A DNA stretch of 32,125 bases from JBBQSN01 sp038213835 (GTDB taxonomy: Bacteria > Actinomycetota > Actinomycetes > Actinomycetales > CAWJMD01). The DNA lies in assembly GCA_038213835.1 (NCBI GenBank), contig JBBQSN010000014.1, positions 1 through 32,125 of the forward strand, given 5' to 3'. The notes under the pieces are model-generated. The model was not told where the DNA came from. It searched no databases and saw only the letters and a list, made by a program, of their open reading frames with translations. Both the position numbers and the translations under genes were made by a program. Shown here piece after piece: positions 14,869 to 24,260 of this stretch (position 1 is its first letter; every line of letters starts with the position of its first letter).

Positions 14869-16323
14869 TCAGAGCTGGTTCTGGCGCGGCATCAGGACCT
14901 CCTGCACGATCAGCAGGATCCCCGCAGCGATCGGGATCGCGATCAGGGCGCCGAGCGCGCCGAGCAGGGTGCCGCCGATGAGGGCGGCGACCAGGCAGAC
15001 GGCCCCGGGCACCGAGACGGTCTTGGCCATCACCTTGGGGGCGATGAGGTAGTTCTCCACCTGCTGGTAGACCACGTAGTAGACCAGCACGATCACGGCG
15101 GTCGGCAGGCTGACGAACAGCGCGACCACGATGACGACCACCGCTCCCAGGCCGGCACCGACCAGCGGGATCAGCCCGAACACGCCGACGACGATGGCGA
15201 GCACGGCCGGGTAGGGGATGCCGAGGATCAGCATCAGCACGTACGAGCAGAGACCGTTCAGGGTCGCGATCGCGATCTGGCCGCCGACGTAGCCACCGAT
15301 CCGCTTGCTGATCTCGTCGCCGATCAGGGTGACTCGCTCACGCCGCGAGGCCGGGGCCATCGCGTAGGCGGTGCTGCGAAGCGTGCGCATCGAGGCCAGG
15401 AAGTACAGCGTGAGGATGAGCACCGTCAGCGTGCTGAACACCCCGCCCAGCAGGGCCTGCCCCGCGCCGAGGACCCCGCCGAACAGGGCGGCGAAGGTCT
15501 CGCCGTTGCCGAGCCGCTGCTGGACCTCCTCGGTGACCCGGCCGACGATGTCGTAGCGCTGGTCGAGGTCGACGAACCACGGCGCCCGCTGGACGTCGAT
15601 CACGTACGTCGGGAGGGTCCTGGCGAGCTCGGTGCCCTGGTCGACGATGATCGGCGCGATCATGAAGCCGAAGCCGACGAAGACCCCGATGACGGCCAGG
15701 AACACCACCGCGATCGCGCCGCCGCGGCGCAGCCCGCGCCGCACCAGGAAGTCGACCACGGGCTCGAGGCCCAGGGCCAGGAACAGAGCGACCACCAGCA
15801 GCGTGATCGTGCTGGAGGCCCGCCCCAGCGCGTCGACCAGGGCGATGGCCACGAGCACGCCGATGGCGCCGACGAAACCGACGTAGAACGGGTGGGCGCG
15901 GTCGAAGTCACGACCGGGTCGGCCGAAGCGCCCGGTGACGGCCGCCAGCGTGGGGTTCAGGGCGTCGCCGCCGGTGGGGGCTGCGGGCGGCTGGTCGGCG
16001 TCCTGCGGCACGGCCGAGGTGACGGCGCCACCGGCGGCCGTGGTCGACGTGGTGCGCCCGGCCGTGCGCTGGGCGAGCATCTCGTCGAGGGTGAGGAACC
16101 CGGCGTGGCTGCGGCCCACCTCGCGCCGCTGGGCCAGGGCGGCGCGCACCTCGCGCCGACCCTCCTGGGACGACACGACCGCCCGCAGCCGCTTCAGCAC
16201 GCCGGCCCGGGCCGCGAAGCGGGGCCTGCCCGTCGTCGGCTCGACCTCCCTCGACAGGTCCGGGGCGGGTTCGGTCGTGATGCCTGCGGACGCGTCGCGC
16301 CCGTCGGTGCCGTCAGCGGCCAC
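14869..16323 (-). CDS. AI-2E family transporter
   Basis: A 484-residue protein from GTG 16323, with AAGGGA seven bases upstream. Residues 1-145 form a hydrophilic, probably disordered N-terminal region, longer than usual. After it come about eight transmembrane helices in the AI-2E exporter (UPF0118/PerM) arrangement: two pairs of helices, a soluble insert rich in charged residues (about 235-285), then helices with GGYVGGQIAIATLNGL, GVFGLIPLVGAGLGA and the final GALGALIAIPIAAG segment. The family contains the proposed autoinducer-2 exporter TqsA and Na+/H+ antiporters, so the cargo here is open. It stands 151 bp downstream of ccr, separated by a repeat array with a hairpin. Confidence 0.88.
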   Translation of the reverse strand: MAADGTDGRDASAGITTEPAPDLSREVEPTTGRPRFAARAGVLKRLRAVVSSQEGRREVRAALAQRREVGRSHAGFLTLDEMLAQRTAGRTTSTTAAGGAVTSAVPQDADQPPAAPTGGDALNPTLAAVTGRFGRPGRDFDRAHPFYVGFVGAIGVLVAIALVDALGRASSTITLLVVALFLALGLEPVVDFLVRRGLRRGGAIAVVFLAVIGVFVGFGFMIAPIIVDQGTELARTLPTYVIDVQRAPWFVDLDQRYDIVGRVTEEVQQRLGNGETFAALFGGVLGAGQALLGGVFSTLTVLILTLYFLASMRTLRSTAYAMAPASRRERVTLIGDEISKRIGGYVGGQIAIATLNGLCSYVLMLILGIPYPAVLAIVVGVFGLIPLVGAGLGAVVVIVVALFVSLPTAVIVLVYYVVYQQVENYLIAPKVMAKTVSVPGAVCLVAALIGGTLLGALGALIAIPIAAGILLIVQEVLMPRQNQL

Positions 16324-16406
16324 GCCACGTCCCTTCCACGCCCTCAGAGGTCGCCGAGAGCCTAGCCGCAGGGTGGACGTGACGGCCGCGACGAGCCGGT
16401 GGCCCC

Positions 16407-16476
16407 AGAGCCTCCCGGTCAGAGCCTCCCGGTCGGAGCCTCCCGGTCGGAGGCTCCCGGTCAGCGCCTCCCGGTC
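16407..16476. repeat. Tandem array of five 14-bp repeats
   Basis: Five consecutive 14-bp units with consensus AGAGCCTCCCGGTC occupy 16407-16420, 16421-16434, 16435-16448, 16449-16462 and 16463-16476; the first two are identical and the rest differ by one to three bases. A sixth, broken unit starts at 16477. The array ends inside the ccr stop codon (16475-16477). Unit spacing without unique spacers excludes CRISPR. Confidence 0.9.
16435..16457 (-). terminator. Probable terminator hairpin after ccr, formed by repeat units 3 and 4
   Basis: GGAGCCTCC and GGAGGCTCC are perfect 9-bp inverted copies around the loop CGGTC. The hairpin exists because the core of unit 4 reads GGAGGCTCC instead of GGAGCCTCC. 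It lies 18 bases past the ccr stop, as expected for a terminator. Confidence 0.55.
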
Positions 16477-17806
16477 AGAGCTCGCGGAAGCGGTTGATCT
16501 GCGGCTCGAACCGGGCCCGCTTCTCGGGGTCGCTCACTCCGAGGCCCTCCTCGGGGGCCAGTGCGAGGACGCCGACCTTGCCCTGGTGCAGGTTGCGGTG
16601 CACGTCGCGGGTGGCCTGACCCACGTCGTCCAGCGCGTAGGAGCGCGACAGCGTGGGGTGGACGATGCCGCGGACCACGAGGTCGTTGGCCTCCCACGCC
16701 TCGCGGTAGTTCGCGAAGTGCGAGCCGATGACCCGCTTCAGGCTCATCCACAGGTAGCGGTTGTCGTACTCGTGCATGAACCCGGAGGTCGAGGCGCAGG
16801 TGACGATCGTCCCGCCGCGCCGGGCCGCGTACACGCTGGCGCCGAAGGTCTCGCGCCCCGGGTGCTCGAGCACGACGTCGACGTCGCGCCCCCCGGTCAG
16901 CTCTCGGATGCGGACGCCGAACCGACGCCACTCGGCGGGGTCCTGGGTGTGCTCGTCCTTCCAGAACCGGAAGTCCTCGGCCCGCCGGTCGATGATGAGC
17001 TCGGCGCCCATCCGCCGGCAGAGCTCGGCCTTGTCGTCGCTGGACACGACGCAGACCGGGGTGGCTCCGGAGGCCAGCGCCATCTGCGTGGCGTACGAGC
17101 CGAGCCCACCGGACGCGCCCCAGATCAGCACCGTGTCGCCGAGCTTCAGCCCGGCGCCGTTGCGCGAGACAAGCTGCCGATAGGCGGTGGAGTTCACCAG
17201 CCCGGGGGAGGCGGCCTCCTCCCAGGTGAGGTGGGAGGGCTTGGGCATCAGCTGGTTCGCCTTCACCAGCGCCACCTGGGCGAGCCCGCCGAAGTTCGTC
17301 TCGAAGCCCCAGATCCGCTGCTCGGGGTCGAGCATCGTGTCGTTGTGCCCGTCCGGGTGCTCCAGCTCGACCGACAGGCAGTGGGCGACGACCTGGTCGC
17401 CCGGCTTCCAGGCGTGCACGCCCACCCCGGTGCGCAGCACGACGCCCGCGAGGTCCGAGCCGACCACGTGGTAGGGCAGGTCGTGGCGGGCGGCCAGCGG
17501 GGAGGTGCGGCCGTACTTGCGCAGGAAGCCGAAGGTGGAGACCGGCTCGAAGATCGAGGTCCAGACGGTGTTGTAGTTGATCGCCGAGGCCATCACGGCG
17601 ACCAGGGCCTCGCCCGGACCGAGCTCGGGGGTCGCGACGTCCTCGACGTGCAGCGACCGGCGCGGGTCCTTGTCGCGGCTGTGGACGCCCTCGAACATGT
17701 CGGCCTCGTCGGCGTGCACGGTGACGGCCCGGTAGTGGTCGGGGATGTCGATGCTCCCGAGCTCACCGAGCTCGCCGGCGAGGATGGCGTCGCGGATCTG
17801 GTCCAT
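16475..17806 (-). CDS. ccr: Crotonyl-CoA carboxylase/reductase
   Basis: From ATG 17806 the protein has 443 residues, the normal size. It belongs to the zinc-less medium-chain dehydrogenase superfamily and has the NADPH-binding WGASGGLGSYA near 229-239. The residues reported to hold CO2 in the Kitasatospora setae enzyme (Asn81, Phe170, Glu171, His365) correspond here to Asn79, Phe168, Glu169 and His363, all present in INYNTVW, GFET and GSHF. This supports true reductive carboxylation of crotonyl-CoA to ethylmalonyl-CoA rather than simple reduction. The product feeds the ethylmalonyl-CoA pathway or polyketide extender supply. It follows the epimerase gene by 22 bp, so they share a transcript. 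The frame is open to 17863, but the enzyme's typical start is the chosen ATG. Confidence 0.95.
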   Translation of the reverse strand: MDQIRDAILAGELGELGSIDIPDHYRAVTVHADEADMFEGVHSRDKDPRRSLHVEDVATPELGPGEALVAVMASAINYNTVWTSIFEPVSTFGFLRKYGRTSPLAARHDLPYHVVGSDLAGVVLRTGVGVHAWKPGDQVVAHCLSVELEHPDGHNDTMLDPEQRIWGFETNFGGLAQVALVKANQLMPKPSHLTWEEAASPGLVNSTAYRQLVSRNGAGLKLGDTVLIWGASGGLGSYATQMALASGATPVCVVSSDDKAELCRRMGAELIIDRRAEDFRFWKDEHTQDPAEWRRFGVRIRELTGGRDVDVVLEHPGRETFGASVYAARRGGTIVTCASTSGFMHEYDNRYLWMSLKRVIGSHFANYREAWEANDLVVRGIVHPTLSRSYALDDVGQATRDVHRNLHQGKVGVLALAPEEGLGVSDPEKRARFEPQINRFREL

Positions 17807-17828
17807 GTCGCCGGAGGTTACTGACGAG

Positions 17829-18281
17829 TCACCCCGGGTGGGCCTCCGTGTGATCGACGCCACCGGCTGCGGGCTCGACCAGCTCCACCAGGACGCCCCC
17901 GGCGTCCTTGGGGTGGACGAAGTTGACTCGGCTGCCTGAGGTCCCGCGCCGCGGGGCCTCGTAGAGCAGACGCAACCCTCGCTCGCGCAGGGTCGCGGAG
18001 ACGGCGTCGACGTCGGTCACGCGGTAGGCCACCTGCTGCACACCGGGCCCGTTGCGCTCGAGGAACCTCGCGATCGTGGAGTCCTGCGACAACGGTGCGA
18101 GCAGCTGCACGGCGGAGTCGCCGACGCCCATCATCGCCTCGCGCACGCCCTGCTCCTGGTTGACCTCCTCGTGCAGCAGCGCCATCCCGTAGGTCTCGCG
18201 GTAGAAGGCGATCGCGACGTCGAGGTCGGGGACGGCGACGCCCACGTGGTCGATCTGGGTGAACAGCGGCTCGGTCGTCAT
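17829..18281 (-). CDS. mce: Methylmalonyl-CoA epimerase
   Basis: A 150-residue vicinal-oxygen-chelate protein from ATG 18281. Two beta-alpha-beta-beta-beta modules are visible: FTQIDHVGVAVPDLDVAIAFY (metal-ligand His near residue 12) and GVQQVAYRVTDVDAVSATL, ending in FVHPKDAGGVLVELVEP with the Glu ligand. LLAPLSQDSTIARFLERNGPGVQQVAY is the methylmalonyl-CoA epimerase signature, with Gln and the His/Tyr position shifted in the manner seen in actinobacteria. It interconverts (2S)- and (2R)-methylmalonyl-CoA and probably ethylmalonyl-CoA. The ATG follows a TACCCT box by seven bases without a ribosome site. It is first in an operon with ccr and divergent from the thiolase. Confidence 0.93.
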   Translation of the reverse strand: MTTEPLFTQIDHVGVAVPDLDVAIAFYRETYGMALLHEEVNQEQGVREAMMGVGDSAVQLLAPLSQDSTIARFLERNGPGVQQVAYRVTDVDAVSATLRERGLRLLYEAPRRGTSGSRVNFVHPKDAGGVLVELVEPAAGGVDHTEAHPG

Positions 18282-18288
18282 GATCGGC

Positions 18289-18294
18289 AGGGTA
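18289..18294 (-). promoter_or_regulatory. -10 box of the epimerase-ccr operon
   Basis: On the minus strand TACCCT is followed by seven bases and the epimerase ATG (18281). This fits a leaderless transcript. No clear -35 hexamer was seen. The shared 128-bp gap with the thiolase gene also serves the opposite direction, where AGGAGGAGG lies five bases before ATG 18410. Confidence 0.5.
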
Positions 18295-18409
18295 GGCGCG
18301 GACCACACCGGTCCGCCCCGTGACGTGTCTCACCGGGCCCTCGTGCGTGCACCTCGCGTGGGTACGCTGCCAGGAGGCGTCCAGCCACCGTCAGCAGGAG
18401 GAGGACCAC

Positions 18410-19609
18410 ATGTCCAGCCGCACGTCCGTCATCGTCGCCGGAGCCCGCACCCCGATGGGGAAGCTGTTGGGCTCGCTCAAGGACTTCTCCGCCTCCGACC
18501 TGGGTGGTGTCGCCATCCGTGGCGCCCTGGAGAAGGCGGGCGTGGCTCCCGAGCAGGTCGAGTACGTGATCCTGGGCCAGGTGCTCGCTGCCGGTGGCGG
18601 CCAGGCGACCTACCGGCAGGCCGCAGCGGCGGCAGGCATCCCGATGACGGTCCCGTCCATCGGCGTCAACAAGGTCTGCCTCTCCGGCATCGACGCCATC
18701 GCCCTGGCCGACCAGCTGATCCGCGCCGGCGAGTTCGAGGTCGTCGTGGCGGGTGGCATGGAGTCGATGACCCAGGCGCCGCACCTGATGGAGCGCTCGC
18801 GGTCCGGCTACAAGTACGGCGACGTCACGGTGCGCGACCACATGGCTCTGGACGGCCTGTGGGACGCCTTCACCGACCAGGCGATGGGCGGTCTCACCGA
18901 GGAGGCCAACGCGGGCGACCAGGAGTTCACCCGCGAGGAGCAGGACGCCTTCGCCGCCCGCAGCCACCAGCTCGCCGCACGGGCCTGGAAGGACGGTCTG
19001 TTCGACGACGAGGTCGTCGCCGTCGAGATCCCCCAGCGCAAGGGCGACCCGGTCGTGTTCAAGGACGACGAGGGCGTGCGCGCCGACACCACCGTGGAGT
19101 CCCTGGCCCGGCTGCGTCCGGCGTTCCGCGAGGACGGCACGATCACCGCCGGTTCCGCGTCCCAGATCTCCGACGGCGCCTGCGCCGTCGTCGTGATGAG
19201 CAAGGACAAGGCCGAGGAGCTCGGGCTGTCCTGGATCGCGGAGATCGGCGCCCACGGCGTCGTCGCCGGACCCGATTCCACGCTGCAGAGCCAGCCGGCC
19301 CGTGCCATCGAGAAGGCCTGTGCCCGTGAGGGGATCAGCCCGACCGACCTCGACCTCGTCGAGATCAACGAAGCCTTCGCCGCAGTGGGCCTGGCGTCCA
19401 CCAAGCAGCTCGGTCTCGACCCCGAGAAGGTGAACGTCAACGGTGGCGCGATCGCCGTCGGCCACCCGATCGGCATGTCGGGCGCCCGCATCGTCCTGCA
19501 CCTGGCGCTCGAGCTCGGGCGTCGCGGCGGCGGCGTCGGGGCGGCCGCCCTCTGCGGTGGCGGCGGTCAGGGCGACGCGCTGGTCATCCGGGTCCCCGCG
19601 ACCTCCTGA
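18410..19609 (+). CDS. Acetyl-CoA C-acetyltransferase (thiolase)
   Basis: A 399-residue thiolase from ATG 18410, with a strong AGGAGGAGG site. The catalytic residues are Cys90 in GVNKVCLSG (acyl acceptor), His352 in GHPIGMSGAR and Cys382 in LCGGGGQGDA; NEAFA at 320-324 is also present. The length and the lack of a longer covering loop fit biosynthetic or degradative acetyl-CoA acetyltransferases. It joins two acetyl-CoA to acetoacetyl-CoA, or the reverse. Being next to MeaB, epimerase and ccr, it probably supplies the C4 unit that ccr will carboxylate after reduction and dehydration by enzymes located elsewhere. The MeaB-like GTPase starts four bases after its stop. Confidence 0.95.
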   Translation: MSSRTSVIVAGARTPMGKLLGSLKDFSASDLGGVAIRGALEKAGVAPEQVEYVILGQVLAAGGGQATYRQAAAAAGIPMTVPSIGVNKVCLSGIDAIALADQLIRAGEFEVVVAGGMESMTQAPHLMERSRSGYKYGDVTVRDHMALDGLWDAFTDQAMGGLTEEANAGDQEFTREEQDAFAARSHQLAARAWKDGLFDDEVVAVEIPQRKGDPVVFKDDEGVRADTTVESLARLRPAFREDGTITAGSASQISDGACAVVVMSKDKAEELGLSWIAEIGAHGVVAGPDSTLQSQPARAIEKACAREGISPTDLDLVEINEAFAAVGLASTKQLGLDPEKVNVNGGAIAVGHPIGMSGARIVLHLALELGRRGGGVGAAALCGGGGQGDALVIRVPATS

Positions 19610-19612
19610 CGC

Positions 19613-20584
19613 GTGGCCGACCCGGACGTCGCCGAGCTCCTCGAGCAGGCCCGGGCCGGTTCGCCACGGGCAGTCGCGCGGCTGATCTCGCTGGTCGAGG
19701 ACGCCTCGCCCCGGCTGCGCGAGGTGATGGCGGCGCTCGCGCCGCACACCGGCACCGCGTGGGTGCTCGGCATCACCGGTGCGCCCGGGGTGGGCAAGTC
19801 CACGACGACGTCGGCGCTGGTCACGGCCCTGCGGGCGCGCGACCTGCGGGTCGGGGTCCTGGCGGTCGACCCGTCGTCCCCGTTCTCCGGCGGTGCGCTG
19901 CTGGGCGACCGGGTCCGGATGGGCGAGCACGTGCTCGACCCCGAGGTCTACATCCGCTCGATGGCCAGCCGCGGCCACCTCGGCGGGCTGTCGTGGGCCA
20001 CCCCGCAGGCGCTGCGGGTGCTCGACGCCGCCGGCTGCGACGTGATCGTGGTCGAGACCGTCGGGGTGGGCCAGAGCGAGGTCGAGGTCGCGGGTGCGGC
20101 CGACACCACCCTGGTGCTGCTGGCCCCGGGGATGGGCGACGGCGTCCAGGCGGCGAAGGCCGGGATCCTCGAGGTCGGCGACGTGTTCGCCGTCAACACG
20201 GCCGACCGCGACGGCGCCGACGCCACCGTCCGCGACCTGCGCGGCATGGTCTCGCTGTCCGAACGGCGTGGGGTGGGGGACTGGCGTGCGCCGGTGCTGA
20301 AGCTGGTCGCGGCGCGCGGTGAGGGGGTCGAGGACCTGCTGGTAGCGCTCGAGAAGCACCGCGCCTGGGCCGAGGGCACCGGCGAGATGAGGCGACGGCG
20401 CCGGGCGCGGGTGGCCGGGGAGATCGAGGCGATCACGCTGACGAGGCTGCGCGGCCGGATCGGTGACCTGCGCCCCGCCCGCGACGGCGGGGTGACCCTG
20501 GACGACCTGGCCGCCGAGGTGCTGGCCGGCCGGACCGACCCCTACGCCGCCTCGGACCGGCTGCTGGAGCAGATCTCCGGCTGA
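19613..20584 (+). CDS. meaB: MeaB/ArgK-type GTPase protecting methylmalonyl-CoA mutase
   Basis: A 323-residue G3E-class GTPase from GTG 19613. It shows an N-terminal helical cap, the Walker A loop GAPGVGKS (56-63), the switch region DPSSPFSGGALLGDRVRM, and VVETVGVGQSEVEVA. MeaB proteins guard loading and repair of the B12 cofactor in methylmalonyl-CoA mutase or ethylmalonyl-CoA mutase. The guanine-recognition motif, normally NKxD, reads NTAD with Thr at residue 196 (codon ACG at 20198-20200, one base from the Lys codon AAG). The C-terminus has the helical dimerisation arm with the ...RRRRRARVAGEIEAI stretch. The mutase itself is not in the window. It is co-transcribed with the thiolase. Confidence 0.9.
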   Translation: MADPDVAELLEQARAGSPRAVARLISLVEDASPRLREVMAALAPHTGTAWVLGITGAPGVGKSTTTSALVTALRARDLRVGVLAVDPSSPFSGGALLGDRVRMGEHVLDPEVYIRSMASRGHLGGLSWATPQALRVLDAAGCDVIVVETVGVGQSEVEVAGAADTTLVLLAPGMGDGVQAAKAGILEVGDVFAVNTADRDGADATVRDLRGMVSLSERRGVGDWRAPVLKLVAARGEGVEDLLVALEKHRAWAEGTGEMRRRRRARVAGEIEAITLTRLRGRIGDLRPARDGGVTLDDLAAEVLAGRTDPYAASDRLLEQISG

Positions 20585-20610
20585 GAGCGGGTCGAGGAGG
20601 CACGCGTCGT

Positions 20611-21516
20611 TCAGAGGTCGGGCGAGACCGCCGACCCGGAGCCGCGGACGCGCCGCCACGGCGCGAGCAGGACGTCGGCGTGCCGGGTGGGCAGCAGGTC
20701 GACGCAGACCAGGGCCTGGATGCTGCCGCTGACCGCGTTCCAGACGCCGTAGGTGGCGTCCCGGGGGGTGAAGCCGGAGGAGACGAACGCGTCGGCCGCC
20801 GCCAGCTGGGCGTCGGTCGCCAGCCGGAGCCGACCGGCCAGGCTCAACGCCCAGGTGGCCTCGTGCATCGAGGGCGCCCACGAGGCCGTCACCGGTCGCA
20901 GCTCGTCGACGACGCGCCGCCAGCGCTCCCGGCCGGCGTCGTCGGTGCGGGCGAGGTGGTCCAGCGCGGCGTCGACGACCTCATGGCCGGTCTGCTGCGG
21001 CTCGGCCGTCCGGGCGGCCACGTACGGAGCTGCCATCGACCGGCGGGTGCTGTCGTCCAGGCGCTCCGAGCAGTAGGCGGATGCGGCGGCGTCGGCGAGG
21101 ACGTCGCAGGCGCGCGACGCCTCGGGGTCCTGCACGCACAGGTCGCCGCTGCCGAGCCAGGTCCAGTCCAGGACGTCGTGGCGCAGCATCCGGTCCACGG
21201 CGGCGACGTCGCCGAGGATCGCGCGCTCGAGCCGGTCGACGAGCGCCGTGCTCGTGCTGGTGTCCCCTGCCAGCTCGCGCTCGACGGCGGTGTCGGCCAG
21301 CGACACGGCGTGCCGGACCTGCTCGCGGGCACCGGACGCGAGGACCTCGCCCCAGCGGTGCGCGCGGTGCGGCCCGGGGTGCCGGGCGGAGAGCGCCGCG
21401 ACGGCCGCGGCGTCGCACGCCAAGGCGGTGCGCAGCACGTGGGCCACCTGCAGGCCGTGCGGCAGGCGGACCAGGTCGTAGGCGAGCGCCGGCGCGTTGA
21501 CGAGCGAGTAGGTCAC
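20611..21516 (-). CDS. Protein of unknown function
   Basis: From GTG 21516, with a GGAGGGGGG stretch upstream, the protein has 301 residues. It is soluble, acidic and predicted almost entirely helical, rich in Ala, Arg and Asp, with several Trp residues (DWTWLGSGDLC, WRRVV, SWAPSMHEATWALSLAGRLRLA). There is no signal peptide, membrane segment or catalytic motif that I recognise. The N-terminus (VTYSLVNAPALAYDLVRLPHGLQVAHVLRT) could be a small DNA- or protein-contact region, but this is a guess. It converges with meaB (26 bp apart). The third codon position is GC-rich throughout, supporting real coding. Confidence 0.6.
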   Translation of the reverse strand: MTYSLVNAPALAYDLVRLPHGLQVAHVLRTALACDAAAVAALSARHPGPHRAHRWGEVLASGAREQVRHAVSLADTAVERELAGDTSTSTALVDRLERAILGDVAAVDRMLRHDVLDWTWLGSGDLCVQDPEASRACDVLADAAASAYCSERLDDSTRRSMAAPYVAARTAEPQQTGHEVVDAALDHLARTDDAGRERWRRVVDELRPVTASWAPSMHEATWALSLAGRLRLATDAQLAAADAFVSSGFTPRDATYGVWNAVSGSIQALVCVDLLPTRHADVLLAPWRRVRGSGSAVSPDL

Positions 21517-21568
21517 GTCGTCCCCCCTCCGCGTCGTCCGCCGACCCGCCTGGGCGGCGGAGGCGACC

Positions 21569-21583
21569 GGTCGAGCATCGACC
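21569..21583. promoter_or_regulatory. Palindrome upstream of the unknown gene
   Basis: GGTCGA-GCA-TCGACC has 6-bp arms around three bases, 53 bases before the GTG at 21516. It could be an operator. The rest of the 250-bp gap 21517-21766 shows only short GC-rich inverted repeats and no gene. Confidence 0.25.
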
Positions 21584-21766
21584 TGTGAGGACGACGACGT
21601 CCACCCGCGCACCGAGTTTCCCCTGGGCGGGTGAACGAGGCGGTCGCCGGCACCGTCGCGCGTCACCGGTGCGGGCGCGCGGCGCACCCGCGCGGCTCAG
21701 TGCTGGGAGCGCGATCCGGTCGACGGGCCGGTCCGCGATCCCGCCGCCGCGTGGCCCAGCGACCGG

Positions 21767-24160
<2,394 letters not shown>

Positions 24161-24260
24161 CGTGTCTCCCTCGGTGCCGCGGCGGATCGTTGCTCGAGGA
24201 CGAACGCTAGGGCCCTCCCTCGCCGGTGACCACCGTCATCCTGGGTCCCGCGAGGTGGGC

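Noticed and set aside
16407..16476. Short direct repeats considered as a CRISPR array
   Set aside because: Units are 14 bp and abut each other without unique spacers; no cas genes are present.
18278..20881. A minus-strand open frame of 867 codons opposite thiolase and the MeaB-like gene
   Set aside because: Both plus-strand genes have complete catalytic motifs; the antisense frame has none and crosses gene borders.
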